Shown one piece after another: positions 15,532-24,669 of a DNA stretch of 64,000 nucleotides. Below the pieces are notes generated by a model that had not been told where the DNA came from, did not search any database, and worked only from the letters and a program-made list of their open reading frames with translations. Position numbers and translations under genes: made by a program. The DNA is taken from positions 56,449-120,448 of the forward strand of contig CADCBB010000007.1 in assembly GCA_902799555.1 (NCBI GenBank), written 5' to 3'. Within the stretch, counting starts at the first letter, position 1. Every line of letters starts with the position of its first letter. This DNA comes from an uncultured Bacteroidales bacterium. Its GTDB lineage: Bacteria; Bacteroidota; Bacteroidia; Bacteroidales; Paludibacteraceae.

Positions 15532-15807
15532 TTATTTCTTTAAAGCGTTAATTGCGCGATCAACTTGGGCGATGAGGGCATTGAGGCGCTTGAGGGCTTC
15601 CTCACTGCTCTCTGCCGAGGTCAAGGCACTAGCGGTCGCCAGACGTTTGTTTTGCTGCTGCAAAGCCAGCAGCTCACTATGCGTCCGAATGAGTTCTTGC
15701 CGTTGACGTTCGATATCCTCGCGCAGCGATGCATTCTCCTGCTGCAACGCCTGATAGCGCTCCAGAAGAAGATGCACATTGCGTGAGAAATCGTCGAGAA
15801 CTTGCAT
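15532..15807 (-). CDS. Small coiled-coil protein upstream of zapA
   Basis: 91 residues, almost entirely heptad-patterned (LLLERYQALQQENASLRED, RQRQELIRTHSELLALQQ) with a second short helix at the C-terminus (LNALIAQVDRAINALKK). The position directly before zapA is typical for a conserved Bacteroidota division-associated coiled coil, perhaps a ZapB analogue; that function is inferred. Start and the stop of the DUF3078 gene overlap by one base. Confidence 0.75.
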   Translation of the reverse strand: MQVLDDFSRNVHLLLERYQALQQENASLREDIERQRQELIRTHSELLALQQQNKRLATASALTSAESSEEALKRLNALIAQVDRAINALKK

Positions 15808-16919
15808 CAGAATGAATAGCCTACGCCAAGACCGAGGATACCTTTGAACTGAACGCGCTCTGCCAACTCACCTGCTTCATTAGCGATGAGCGTACCCGGG
15901 TAGTACTTGAGATCCGTTTGCAGCGTCACTTGCAGACACTTGAGGAACTGGTAACTCAATGCGACGTTCCAGTCTACATCGAACATTCCGAAGTGACGAT
16001 TCATGTTCGAATATTTGAAATACGGGTCTGTACCGTTGAGGTCATAACCTTTGCCGGCATACGGGGTGAAGAGCGCCAACGTCGTTCCAAGTTTGAAATC
16101 TTTGTAGGTATAAGCGATAGCGCCCTTAAAGCTAAGACCGAACTCAGCACGTGCACTGCGGTCGTACTGTTTGTCACCGTTAGCGTCAAAATAAACGACA
16201 CCATAACGATCTTTCAAGTCTTTACGCAGGTCATAACCGGTAGTTCCATGCGCTGCATCATACTCAGCACTGTACTTAGCATTCCAGGCATCGCCGGTAT
16301 AAGCGGTTGTAACACGACCGGCTACCGGAGAGAGGTAGATTGAGAAGTCCGCACCGTTGACGCTCTTCTTCCAGTCAATACCGACCGAGATATCGGTGTA
16401 CGACGGAGCGAGCCATTTGGATACGATCTGGTCGTAGAGCGGACCACCGTCATAGTTACGGCCTAACGCATACTGGCTCTGGAACGAACCCAGCACGGTC
16501 AAATACCAAGTCGGTTGAAACTCCCATCCGAACTTAGTAGCGAGTTTGATATTATCGCTGGATTTCTGGAACGCATCATCCTTCTGGTCAATCCAGGTTA
16601 CACCGAAATCGGTATCGAAGTTAGTCTCCCATGCAATATTGTCCTTGTGGTAGAGAAGATGCAGTTTAGCATAGACGATGCCGTTCACGTTGTTCTTACC
16701 ACCGGCAGCCCAGTTCACGAGGCCCGTAGCGGCAGCATTCAAACCGATTGTACCGTCAAATTTCCAGTTCTTGTCGCCAGCCTCCAGTTTTTTCAAGTCT
16801 GCACCTGCTTTGGCAGCAGCATCCGCGTTACCCGTTACCGTGGCTTTATCGACCGTCTGAGCGGTCATTGTCAGCGCGGCTACAAGCGCCAGCGCTACAG
16901 ATAAAAATTTCTTTTGCAT
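15807..16919 (-). CDS. DUF3078 outer-membrane protein
   Basis: 370 residues with a signal peptide (1-20, cleavage after TMTAQ). The mature part has many alternating amphipathic strands with aromatic ends and terminates in VGYSF, as expected of an outer-membrane beta-barrel. WKFDGTIGLNAAATGLVNWAAGGKN and FGWEFQPTWYLTVLGSFQSQ match DUF3078. Function unknown. First gene of the zapA-rny operon, with promoter at 16965-16996. Confidence 0.85.
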   Translation of the reverse strand: MQKKFLSVALALVAALTMTAQTVDKATVTGNADAAAKAGADLKKLEAGDKNWKFDGTIGLNAAATGLVNWAAGGKNNVNGIVYAKLHLLYHKDNIAWETNFDTDFGVTWIDQKDDAFQKSSDNIKLATKFGWEFQPTWYLTVLGSFQSQYALGRNYDGGPLYDQIVSKWLAPSYTDISVGIDWKKSVNGADFSIYLSPVAGRVTTAYTGDAWNAKYSAEYDAAHGTTGYDLRKDLKDRYGVVYFDANGDKQYDRSARAEFGLSFKGAIAYTYKDFKLGTTLALFTPYAGKGYDLNGTDPYFKYSNMNRHFGMFDVDWNVALSYQFLKCLQVTLQTDLKYYPGTLIANEAGELAERVQFKGILGLGVGYSF

Positions 16920-16964
16920 AGTATAAAAAATTGTTTGTTACACGTATTTTTTTTAAAAACCGTG

Positions 16965-16996
16965 CAAAATTACAAAAAATATCTCACATGTGCAAA
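16965..16996 (-). promoter_or_regulatory. Promoter of the DUF3078-zapA-rny operon
   Basis: Minus strand TAATTTTG (16965-16972) and TTTGCACATGTG (from 16996), 20-bp spacing. Confidence 0.7.
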
Positions 16997-17100
16997 TAAA
17001 AAGAAAATAAATAATGTACGCGCGCGACTTTTTCTGTCAAAAGTGTCAATTTTTACACATTTTTTTATAATATATACACACGTGTTTGCAAAAAAAGCAG

Positions 17101-17108
17101 TAATTTTG
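17101..17108 (+). promoter_or_regulatory. Probable -7 element for the 1193-residue secreted protein gene
   Basis: TAATTTTGCAGCG has the -7 form, but TTTG at 17085-17088 is too close (12 bp) and no good -33 stands 20 bp upstream. Weak or activator-dependent promoter. Confidence 0.4.
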
Positions 17109-17142
17109 CAGCGTGATTTAATATCCCCTAATGTAGGCCTAT

Positions 17143-17177
17143 GAAAGTTGAAAGGTGAAAGGGGAAAGTTGAAAGGA
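17143..17177. repeat. 7-bp tandem repeat (GAAAGTT family, 5 units)
   Basis: GAAAGTT, GAAAGGT, GAAAGGG, GAAAGTT, GAAAGGA in the leader of the 1193-residue protein gene, 19 nt before ATG. Confidence 0.85.
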
Positions 17178-17196
17178 TAATAATAAACAAAACGAT

Positions 17197-20100
17197 ATGA
17201 GAAACATTTTTAAAGGTTTATTCGTTGCAATGAGTTGCTTGTTAGCAACTTCAGTAAGTGCTACAGATGTCACATTTACGATGTCGAGCATCTTTGACGG
17301 AAGCAATCAATCCGCTACTGTAACGACGCCTACTGCGGCAACCGTGACCACCAACGCAACCAAATCAAATGCCAAAGACGGTAAATTGGGATCTGACGGT
17401 CATTATTTTGAGATCGTCCTCGCCACCGAAACGTTTACCGCCGCCAGCATCAATGGTTACATCAACACAAATGACCAATCAAAGAACTGGGCTTTCCAAT
17501 TCAGTACCGATGGAGGAACCAACTGGAGTTCGGAAGTGACGCAAGCGAATGACGGTACTAAATCAAATCACGATATAGCTGTAGGCGTAACGATTCCGGC
17601 AGGAGCCAACGGATTCCGTGTCGTTCGTCGTGCGGGTACATCTACGCATGTTAAGTCTATCACACTGACGCTGGCTGCAGCCGGTCCGGTAGCAGTAACG
17701 GGTGTTACGCTCAATAAGACGTCTCTCACGCTTGAAGCAGGTCAGGATGAGACACTCACAGCTACGGTTGCACCGAGCAATGCGGATAATAAGGACGTAT
17801 CGTGGAGCAGCGACAATCCTTCGGTAGCATCGGTAGATCAAACCGGTAAAGTGAGTGCGATATCTGCCGGTACGGCTACCATCACGGTTACCACAGCGGA
17901 TGGAAACAAGACTGCTAAATGTATTGTAACCGTAACTGCCCCGGCAGCACAGATTCCTGTGACGGCTATAAGTCTTGATGCGACGGCTACGGTAGGTATC
18001 GGTAGCACCATTACGCTTGCTGTGACCTATACGCCGGCTGATGCAAACCAAGGCAAAGCTGTGACCTGGACTACGGCCGATGCCGGCATCGCTATAGTGA
18101 ATAACGGCGTCGTTACTGGTGTTTCAGCAGGAACGGTCGCAATCACGGCTACGTCCACTACCGATCCTTCTATCACTGCGACCTGTAACGTCACCGTTCA
18201 GGCGATCGCCGTGACCGATGTGTCGCTGAATAAATCAAGTTTGAACCTGCAGATAGGCGGCAATGAGACGCTGACAGCTACGGTTGCACCGGCTGACGCA
18301 TCCAACAAAACGGTCACATGGTCCAGCAGCAACCCCGCTGTAGCTACCGTAGCAAATGGTGTAGTAACCGGCATTGCTGCCGGCACCGCCACGATCACAG
18401 CGACTACAGTGGACGGCAACAAGACTGCTACATGTACAGTTACTGTAACCGCCGGTCCTTCGGTACCCTCCACTACCCTCTCGCTCCACGTGCCGGAGAT
18501 TTATGAAGCAAAAGAAATCGCCGGAGGATATGGTGGCACTTTGACTGTCAACAGCGGTAATGAATATGAGGTATTCTATTTCTGCAAAATTAGCAATGCC
18601 ATTGCTGTCGGCACATCGCCTATTAGTGGCAACATAGCAACAACAACCGATAAGAAAAGCTTTGAAGTTAAAGGAGGATGGATGAAAGGTCAATTTAATG
18701 ATGAAGCAGAAGGTGGTACAAGCGAACCTAAAGAAGATGCTCCTGGTTCAGCGGAATTCCAAGCATGCTATGGTGATGTTAAAATGGGTCAGCCGGCAGA
18801 AGTTAGTTTACACATCAAAGGTTACAATGAGTTTGCAATTTATGCTTATGACAACAATACAACTCCAAATAGCGGAAAAAAGCGTTGGATAGATGTTTAC
18901 ATTGACGATATGCAGAATCCGGTCACCACGGGTATTGCAAAGAGTCCGGCAAGCGTTAGACGCTACTCCATTAGCACAGGAGAGCATGTTATAAAACTTA
19001 CTTCTGAATACGGAGGAAGTAAACTATATGCGATATCGTTGCGTTTGCCTAAAGAGCCGCGTACGAGATACCTGAAGGGTAACGACTCGACGCAAGTAGT
19101 GATGCAGACAGCGGCTATCAAGCCTATTACCTATGTCACCAAGTACAACAATATCCCGGGAGCAGTGACGGAACTGGAGTGGATCGGAACTGCAGCTAAC
19201 GGTATCGAGTTGACCAAGATCGATGGCGAGTTGGCCGACACCTTAGTACTCAGCGGTACTGCCAATTGTGCGACCGGCACGTATCACTATGCAGTGGTAG
19301 CCAAATATAACGGCATCGAGACCAGCCGTGCGACCGGTACGTTCACCGTTAAATCCGATATCAAGGCTACGTCTGAGATCGAGGTGGACGTCTATAACAA
19401 CGAAACGATGGATCAGATCACCTTCAAGTATTATGCACTCTCCGACAATGACGTGATTGTGACCTGGCCGAACGGTCAGCCGGCAGGTATCTCCGGTAGC
19501 GGAAACAACGGCAAGTATATCATTGGCGGTACGCCTAACCTCACCGGTACGTTCCCGCAAACTTTCCCCTATAAGATCACTGTGAACGGCGCAGACACTA
19601 TCATTAGCGGTAAGATTACTGTCAAAGAGCTGAACTATACCGACAAGAGTGTACTCTATCTCTATAAAAACAGTTCGGCTTACCAGCATGATGATATCTA
19701 CAAATATTTGAAAATCAAGGGATGGGACCTCATTGAGCGTAAGGCGCTTGAGGATGGTTTGCGTCCCGCGGAGCAATACCGAAACTACAAATTTATTATC
19801 ATATCCGAAGATGCCGATGCTGATAATGCGGAGGTGCTTGCCGTTATGAAGAGCGGTGCTAACTTACCGGTTCTGAACCTCAAGGGCTTCACCTATGCGC
19901 ATCAGCGCAATGAGGATACGCCTGATGGATGGGGAGAACCCGACAACGGCGCTATTGACACGATCGAAATGAAGGGACGAAATATCAAGATTGAACAACC
20001 GTCCCACCCCATCTTTAAAAAGATGAATGGCGTCTCCAATGGTAAAGAGATAGCGATCCTTGACAGCTATGGGCAACACGGTGTGATGCCGATTCGGGTA

Positions 20101-20778
20101 ACCAGACCTGGAACACTCTGTTTGGCTACCGGCTACACGCGCTCCACGTCTGACTACTACGAAGCCGGAGAACTACAGACGGCGATTCATGAGGTACCGG
20201 CAGACATGAACGGCGGAATAAAATACATCTGTTTATCGCTTTCACGCACCGCTGTACTGTCTGCTGACGGCAAGAAACTCATCGATGGTATTGTAGATTA
20301 CTTGACAAGTGATACGCAGTCCGATATAGATGTTCCTAATTGCCAAATCATGACGTTCACGGTAGCAGGCAAAGAAGGTGTGGTCAACCATGCTGCTCAT
20401 TCGATTGTTATCAACATGAGTGTCGATGAGTTCCAAGCAGCAGACAGTCTGAAGAACGCAGAGCCGGTGATTACATTAGCGGATCCGCATACGCATGTTG
20501 TTCCTGACTCCAAAGAACTACGTTATGCTGCGATGGGACTACCGAAGAAATACACCGTAACGGATTATATCAACTTATGGGTATACGAGGTATCTATTCG
20601 TCTCTATACACCGCAAGGCCTCGAGGAGACGTACGAAAGCGGTATGTGGGTAAATATCTTTGATATCTACGGTCGTAAGGTAGCTACCACGAACGAAGAT
20701 ATCTACACGATGGATCTGCCGCACGGCATGTATATCGTAGTGACAGAGACCGGTTCGACCCTCAAAATAATGCGATAA
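17197..20778 (+). CDS. Large secreted protein with three Big_2 domains and a T9SS-like C-terminal tail
   Basis: 1193 residues. Signal peptide (about 1-22), a beta-sandwich module (about 23-165), then three bacterial Ig-like group 2 domains (about 168-250, 253-336, 337-423; each with VTxVxLNxxxLxLxxGxxxTLTA and a GTATIT strand). A further module (about 425-620) is followed by non-repetitive regions. The C-terminus (VNIFDIYGRKVATTNEDIYT ... LPHGMYIVVTETGSTLKIMR) resembles a T9SS type A sorting domain, which fits the por locus at 34-40 kb. No catalytic motif recognised; a surface adhesin or binding protein is likely. The stop codon TAA is followed directly by the queF ATG. Confidence 0.82.
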   Translation: MRNIFKGLFVAMSCLLATSVSATDVTFTMSSIFDGSNQSATVTTPTAATVTTNATKSNAKDGKLGSDGHYFEIVLATETFTAASINGYINTNDQSKNWAFQFSTDGGTNWSSEVTQANDGTKSNHDIAVGVTIPAGANGFRVVRRAGTSTHVKSITLTLAAAGPVAVTGVTLNKTSLTLEAGQDETLTATVAPSNADNKDVSWSSDNPSVASVDQTGKVSAISAGTATITVTTADGNKTAKCIVTVTAPAAQIPVTAISLDATATVGIGSTITLAVTYTPADANQGKAVTWTTADAGIAIVNNGVVTGVSAGTVAITATSTTDPSITATCNVTVQAIAVTDVSLNKSSLNLQIGGNETLTATVAPADASNKTVTWSSSNPAVATVANGVVTGIAAGTATITATTVDGNKTATCTVTVTAGPSVPSTTLSLHVPEIYEAKEIAGGYGGTLTVNSGNEYEVFYFCKISNAIAVGTSPISGNIATTTDKKSFEVKGGWMKGQFNDEAEGGTSEPKEDAPGSAEFQACYGDVKMGQPAEVSLHIKGYNEFAIYAYDNNTTPNSGKKRWIDVYIDDMQNPVTTGIAKSPASVRRYSISTGEHVIKLTSEYGGSKLYAISLRLPKEPRTRYLKGNDSTQVVMQTAAIKPITYVTKYNNIPGAVTELEWIGTAANGIELTKIDGELADTLVLSGTANCATGTYHYAVVAKYNGIETSRATGTFTVKSDIKATSEIEVDVYNNETMDQITFKYYALSDNDVIVTWPNGQPAGISGSGNNGKYIIGGTPNLTGTFPQTFPYKITVNGADTIISGKITVKELNYTDKSVLYLYKNSSAYQHDDIYKYLKIKGWDLIERKALEDGLRPAEQYRNYKFIIISEDADADNAEVLAVMKSGANLPVLNLKGFTYAHQRNEDTPDGWGEPDNGAIDTIEMKGRNIKIEQPSHPIFKKMNGVSNGKEIAILDSYGQHGVMPIRVTRPGTLCLATGYTRSTSDYYEAGELQTAIHEVPADMNGGIKYICLSLSRTAVLSADGKKLIDGIVDYLTSDTQSDIDVPNCQIMTFTVAGKEGVVNHAAHSIVINMSVDEFQAADSLKNAEPVITLADPHTHVVPDSKELRYAAMGLPKKYTVTDYINLWVYEVSIRLYTPQGLEETYESGMWVNIFDIYGRKVATTNEDIYTMDLPHGMYIVVTETGSTLKIMR

Positions 20779-21255
20779 ATGAGAACAGAAGAGGAATTAC
20801 AGGGCGTGACCCTACTGGGAAATCAGGGCGTGAAGTATAGCGACAACTATAATCCCGAGGTGCTGGAGACATTCCCGAACAAGCACCCCGAGAATGAATA
20901 TCTCGTGACCTTCAACTGCCCGGAGTTCACGACACTCTGCCCGAAGACCGGTCAGCCGGATTTCGGACACATCTATATCAGTTACATCCCCCGCGAACGG
21001 ATGGTAGAGAGTAAGAGCCTCAAGCTCTACCTCTTCTCCTTCCGCAACCATGGCGATTTTCATGAGGATTGCGTGAATATTATCATGAAGGATCTGGTAA
21101 AGTTGATGGATCCGAAGTACCTGGAGGTAACGGGTTGGTTCATGCCGCGCGGCGGAATCAGCATCTATCCTTTTGCCAACTACGCAGATGCAGAGCATCA
21201 GGAACTCAAGCAGCAGCGTTTACGCGAGCAGTTTAGTAAGGTGTATGAAAGATAG
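20779..21255 (+). CDS. queF: 7-cyano-7-deazaguanine reductase (preQ0 to preQ1)
   Basis: 158 residues, the short type I QueF. The catalytic Cys54 and Asp61 lie in [19 protein letters not shown], followed by [20 protein letters not shown], the substrate and NADPH-binding region. It reduces preQ0 to preQ1 in queuosine synthesis. It starts immediately after the stop of the large secreted protein gene (no spacer) and overlaps queC by 11 nt. No preQ1 riboswitch is possible at this position because there is no leader. Confidence 0.95.
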   Translation: MRTEEELQGVTLLGNQGVKYSDNYNPEVLETFPNKHPENEYLVTFNCPEFTTLCPKTGQPDFGHIYISYIPRERMVESKSLKLYLFSFRNHGDFHEDCVNIIMKDLVKLMDPKYLEVTGWFMPRGGISIYPFANYADAEHQELKQQRLREQFSKVYER

Positions 21256-21883
21256 TTTGATTGTTTTATCGGGTGGATTGGACTCGACGACGATGTTGTA
21301 CGAGTTCAAGGATCGGATCGGCATGGCGGTGTCGTTTCATTACGGGTCTAACCATAACGACCGCGAATTGGAATATGCCAAGTTGCATTGCGAACGCCTC
21401 GGCATTCCGCATCTGGTCATTCGCCTGCCGTTCATCAAGCAGTTCTTTCAGTCATCCTTGTTAGCCGGCGCAGACGCCATTCCCGAAGGTAACTATGACG
21501 ATGAGAATATGAAATCGACCGTAGTGCCTTTCCGAAACGGCATCATGCTGTCAATCGCAGCCGGTATCGCAGAGAACAACAAGATGCAGTATATCATGCT
21601 GGCAAACCATGCCGGCGACCATACGATATACCCGGACTGCCGACCGGCATTCGTAGAAGCAATGAACAACGCCGTGCAGGCCGGCACATGGAACGGCGTA
21701 CAACTGTTAACGCCTTACACGCATATCACAAAGACGGAGATCGTTCGTCACGGCATGCAATTGGGCATCAACTACGACGAGACCTGGTCTTGTTACAAAG
21801 GTGGCGAGAAGCCCTGCGGCGTGTGCGGTACCTGCCGTGAACGCGAAGAAGCCCTCCAAGAAGCAGGATATTATGAAAAGTGA
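21245..21883 (+). CDS. queC: 7-cyano-7-deazaguanine synthase
   Basis: 212 residues from ATG at 21245 ([20 protein letters not shown]). The PP-loop ATP-binding motif SGGLDS (9-14) and the C-terminal zinc site ([22 protein letters not shown]) identify QueC, which turns 7-carboxy-7-deazaguanine and ammonia into preQ0. The start within the queF 3' end is preferred over an upstream ATG at 21173 because the family begins just before the PP-loop. The final codons and stop are part of a heptamer array leading to queD. Confidence 0.95.
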   Translation: MKDSLIVLSGGLDSTTMLYEFKDRIGMAVSFHYGSNHNDRELEYAKLHCERLGIPHLVIRLPFIKQFFQSSLLAGADAIPEGNYDDENMKSTVVPFRNGIMLSIAAGIAENNKMQYIMLANHAGDHTIYPDCRPAFVEAMNNAVQAGTWNGVQLLTPYTHITKTEIVRHGMQLGINYDETWSCYKGGEKPCGVCGTCREREEALQEAGYYEK

Positions 21884-21909
21884 AAGGTGAAAAGTGAAAG
21901 GTGAAAGGA
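21875..21909. repeat. 7-bp tandem repeat (GAAAAGT/GAAAGGT x5) joining queC to queD
   Basis: Five exact 7-bp steps from the last codons of queC through its TGA up to the base before the queD ATG. Confidence 0.9.
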
Positions 21910-22242
21910 ATGTATTACGTAGAAAAGAGAATAGAGATATCGGCGGCGCATAACTTGATGTTGAGTTATGAAAGCAAATGTGAGAATCTGCATGGTCATA
22001 ACTGGATCATTGTTGTTTATTGCCGCGCCAAAGAGCTGAACCAAGACGGCATGGTGACCGACTTCACGCATATCAAGAAAGTGGTGAAGGACACTTTTGA
22101 CCATAAGTATATCAACGAGATATTGGATGTGAACCCTTCGGCGGAGAATATCGCCCGCTGGATCTGCGACCATGTAGAGAATTGCTACAAGGTGAGCGTT
22201 CAGGAAAGCGAAGGCAATGTAGCGATCTATGAAAGAGACTAG
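21910..22242 (+). CDS. queD: 6-carboxy-5,6,7,8-tetrahydropterin synthase
   Basis: 110 residues from ATG at 21910 (MYYVEKRIEISAAHNL). Zinc ligands His14 (SAAHN), His28 and His30 (LHGHNW), and Cys24 fit the QueD/6-pyruvoyl-tetrahydropterin synthase fold; the C-terminal SVQESEGNVAIYE holds the family glutamate. It converts dihydroneopterin triphosphate to carboxy-tetrahydropterin for queuosine. A GTG at 21901 lies inside the heptamer repeat and is a less likely start. Confidence 0.94.
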   Translation: MYYVEKRIEISAAHNLMLSYESKCENLHGHNWIIVVYCRAKELNQDGMVTDFTHIKKVVKDTFDHKYINEILDVNPSAENIARWICDHVENCYKVSVQESEGNVAIYERD

Positions 22243-22270
22243 GACTACCTAGGATGACCTAGGTCTACCT
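22239..22270. repeat. 10-bp tandem repeat (CTAGGnnnAC, about 3.2 units) joining queD to queE
   Basis: CTAGGACTAC, CTAGGATGAC, CTAGGTCTAC, CT. It runs from the queD stop codon (TAG) to the base before the queE ATG. Same core as the CTAGG array inside polA. Confidence 0.85.
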
Positions 22271-22897
22271 ATGCAATATAGAGTTAACGAAATATTCTTT
22301 ACCCTTCAAGGCGAGGGAGCGCACAGCGGCATACCCGCTGTGTTTGTTCGTTTCAGCGGTTGCAACCTAAGATGCCCGTGGTGCGACACGGAGTTTGCGG
22401 ACTATACGGAGATGAGCGCAGAGGAGATCGTTCGGCAGATCAACGAACTCTATGACGTACCGAATGAGCGGCGAAAGATGGTCGTACTGACCGGCGGAGA
22501 ACCGTCGCTTCAGGTGGACGCTCCGCTTCTTGACGCGCTGCACCAAGCCGGCTATTATATCTGCATTGAGACGAACGGCACGCGTTCCCTACCCGACGGC
22601 ATCGACTGGATCACCTGTTCGCCTAAAGAGGGCACGAAGTTGGCCTTGACGCAGGTGAATGAAGTGAAAGTGGTCTTCACAGGCACGTATGATCCTGAAG
22701 TTTGGCGACAAAAAATAAAGGCTGAACATTGGTTGTTACAGCCTTTACGATATAATGGAGAATGGTTATTGCTCAGCGGTATCGATGATTTCGAGATCGA
22801 TAGTAACGACAACTTGGACGACACGGTACGTTACATCTTGGCGCACCCTTTCTGGCGCCTCAGCGTACAGTTACACAAGATCGTCGGTCTCCGTTAG
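22271..22897 (+). CDS. queE: 7-carboxy-7-deazaguanine synthase (radical SAM)
   Basis: 208 residues. The radical SAM cysteines Cys31, Cys35 and Cys38 lie in FSGCNLRCPWCDTEF and the SAM-binding VLTGGEPSLQ follows near residue 76. It forms 7-carboxy-7-deazaguanine, the branch point of 7-deazapurine synthesis. Last gene of queFCDE. Its 3' coding part contains a hairpin that acts as terminator for the convergent DJ-1 gene, and the two genes overlap by 4 nt. Confidence 0.95.
   Translation: MQYRVNEIFFTLQGEGAHSGIPAVFVRFSGCNLRCPWCDTEFADYTEMSAEEIVRQINELYDVPNERRKMVVLTGGEPSLQVDAPLLDALHQAGYYICIETNGTRSLPDGIDWITCSPKEGTKLALTQVNEVKVVFTGTYDPEVWRQKIKAEHWLLQPLRYNGEWLLLSGIDDFEIDSNDNLDDTVRYILAHPFWRLSVQLHKIVGLR
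22709..22746 (-). terminator. Terminator of the DJ-1 gene inside queE
   Basis: Minus strand AAAGGCTG, 14-nt loop, CAGCCTTT, then ATTTTTTG; about 150 nt after the DJ-1 stop codon. Confidence 0.7.
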
Positions 22898-23421
22898 TAC
22901 TGCGCCGCATCATACACGGCATCCGCAGCCTCTGAACCCTTGATATGCTCGATGATACAGAACGCGAAGTCGGCACTCAGGCCCGGACCTTTCGCGGTGA
23001 TGATATTCTGCGATTCAACGACCAGACCTCCCACATAACTCTCACCCAGCGCCTCTTGGAAACCCGGATAGCAGGTAGCCTGTTTACCTTCCAGAATACC
23101 TAATTTGCCTAATACAGCCGGCGCGGCACAGATTGCCGAGATGGGTTTATCAGCTTTGTTATGCTCTACCAGCAATTCGCATAATGCGGAACATTCGCCC
23201 AGCTTCGTTTGTCCGCCCGGAAGAATCAGCATCTCTGCATCGGAGAAATCGATTCGTTCAATCAGTCCGTCAGCTTCTACGGCGATGTTATGCGCGCCAA
23301 GAACCATCGGATTGCCTGTGATAGAGACCGTTGTTACCGCAATACCTGCGCGACGCAACAAATCAATCGTCGTGATTGCCTCGATTTCCTCGAAACCATT
23401 GTCTAAGAATAAATAATTCAT
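22894..23421 (-). CDS. DJ-1/PfpI family protein
   Basis: 175 residues with the class I glutamine amidotransferase-like fold. FLDNGFEEIEAITTIDLLRRAG near the N-terminus holds the conserved glutamate, and the nucleophile Cys98 stands in SAICAAPAVLGKLGIL. These features match the YajL/DJ-1 subgroup, linked to protein or metabolite deglycation and oxidative stress; the exact activity is not certain. It overlaps the end of queE by 4 nt on the opposite strand and lies 5 nt downstream of the tonB-like gene, so it may be the last gene of that operon. Confidence 0.9.
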   Translation of the reverse strand: MNYLFLDNGFEEIEAITTIDLLRRAGIAVTTVSITGNPMVLGAHNIAVEADGLIERIDFSDAEMLILPGGQTKLGECSALCELLVEHNKADKPISAICAAPAVLGKLGILEGKQATCYPGFQEALGESYVGGLVVESQNIITAKGPGLSADFAFCIIEHIKGSEAADAVYDAAQY

Positions 23422-23426
23422 ACAAT

Positions 23427-24254
23427 TTAATTTAACTTGAATATATAGGTAATTGTTCCGATCTGATCATGATCGCCCTCGGTGAACTTCGCCTTTTTGG
23501 CGGCCTCGAGTGCGAGTTGGATAGTAGTCTTGTCGGATACATTCGTACCCGTCGTTTCACGTGCATCTACCACTTGACCCGCAGCATTTACACGTATTTG
23601 CACAACTACTTTTCCTGCCTGACCAAAGTTATTGGCCGGTTGCGGTAAGGTACCTTTGATACCTCGTCCGGCAAGGCTCCAAGAGTTGCCTCCCGAAGAA
23701 CCGTGTCCGACAGGATTCCCCTTTTGTCCGGCCCCTTTGCTGTCACCTGAACCGGTATTATTTCCGCTATTGCCGAAGAGCGAACCCATCTGGTTGGCTT
23801 TGGCGATCGCCTCAGCCTCTTTGGCTTTGCGCTCTGCTTCAGCGGCCTCACGTGCTTTACGTTCGGCATCCAGACGTGCTTTCTCTTCTTTCTCCCGCTG
23901 CAGACGTTCCGCCTCGGCCTGTTTGCGCGCTTTCTCTTTCTCTTCTTGCGCCTTGCGCAAGGCCAGCGCCTCTTCGTCTTCCTGCGTCATGAGGTCGTTG
24001 TCCGAAGGAGCGGAAGGTTGCTCCGGTGCGACCGGTTCTGGCGCAGGAAGAGGCACCGCCTCGGACTCCTCAGCCATGTAACCGCCGGCTTCTTCCACTT
24101 CACCGAAAGCGATCTCAACACCCTCTTCCTGCTCCGGCACCACGGCATACAGCCGTACGAGCCATAACAAGATGAAGATCAGCAACATAAAGAGAATCGT
24201 GCCGACCGTTGCAACTATATGTCGTTCTTGTTTTTTAGTCAAATCAAAGTACAA
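23427..24254 (-). CDS. TonB/TolA-like energy transducer
   Basis: 275 residues, starting at TTG 24254 (LYFDLTKKQERHIVATVG; no ATG is available in frame). One transmembrane segment (about 14-36), a long Glu/Lys/Ala-rich helix (about 90-150; EKEKARKQAEAERLQREK), a Gly/Asn-rich linker and a C-terminal TonB-like domain (QPANNFGQAGKVVVQIRVNAAGQVVDARETTGTN). With ExbB and ExbD in front it forms a proton-motive-force-driven transducer reaching the outer membrane. The long helix is more TolA-like than TonB-like. Confidence 0.85.
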   Translation of the reverse strand: MYFDLTKKQERHIVATVGTILFMLLIFILLWLVRLYAVVPEQEEGVEIAFGEVEEAGGYMAEESEAVPLPAPEPVAPEQPSAPSDNDLMTQEDEEALALRKAQEEKEKARKQAEAERLQREKEEKARLDAERKAREAAEAERKAKEAEAIAKANQMGSLFGNSGNNTGSGDSKGAGQKGNPVGHGSSGGNSWSLAGRGIKGTLPQPANNFGQAGKVVVQIRVNAAGQVVDARETTGTNVSDKTTIQLALEAAKKAKFTEGDHDQIGTITYIFKLN

Positions 24255-24264
24255 TTTACAATTA
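24251..24264. repeat. Two ACAATTT heptamers between exbD and tonB-like gene
   Basis: ACAATTT and ACAATTA join the exbD stop codon to the TTG start of the next gene; same unit as at 8422-8449. Confidence 0.6.
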
Positions 24265-24669
24265 TCGTTTAGTAGCCACGACTAAACGCATATGGTGCTC
24301 ATTGGCAATATCGAGCACACGAACCACCTCTTTGTAAGCCACATCCTCATCGGCATGCAGGGCGATGTACATCGTAGAGTCCGATGCCTGGATACCACTC
24401 AGATAGCCCTCGAGGCTCTCCGGATCAATCTGCACCGGTTTCTCTTTCCCGATCGCCACGAAATAATTGCCGATGTTGTCAATCGACACTTTCGCTACCT
24501 GCGGACGCGTCACGTTCTGTGCACGGGAGGTCGGCAAGTTGATCTTGATATCGTTGGGCGACGACATCGTAGATGCCATGACGAAGAAGAGGAGCAAGAG
24601 GAACACCAGGTCCGTCATGGAACTCATCGCAAACGTCGCTTCTACCCTATTGCGTTTCTTGAGACTCAT
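24262..24669 (-). CDS. exbD: ExbD/TolR family biopolymer transport protein
   Basis: 135 residues. N-terminal membrane helix with the conserved aspartate (FAMSSMTDLVFLLLLFFVMAST) and a periplasmic ExbD domain (IKINLPTSRAQ ... VAYKEVVRVLDIANEHHMRLVVATKR). It is the rotor-associated partner of ExbB in proton-driven energisation. The start overlaps the exbB stop (TAATG). Confidence 0.93.
   Translation of the reverse strand: MSLKKRNRVEATFAMSSMTDLVFLLLLFFVMASTMSSPNDIKINLPTSRAQNVTRPQVAKVSIDNIGNYFVAIGKEKPVQIDPESLEGYLSGIQASDSTMYIALHADEDVAYKEVVRVLDIANEHHMRLVVATKR

Noticed and set aside
20700-20800. preQ1 riboswitch upstream of queF
   Set aside because: There is no leader; queF starts directly after the stop codon of the preceding gene.
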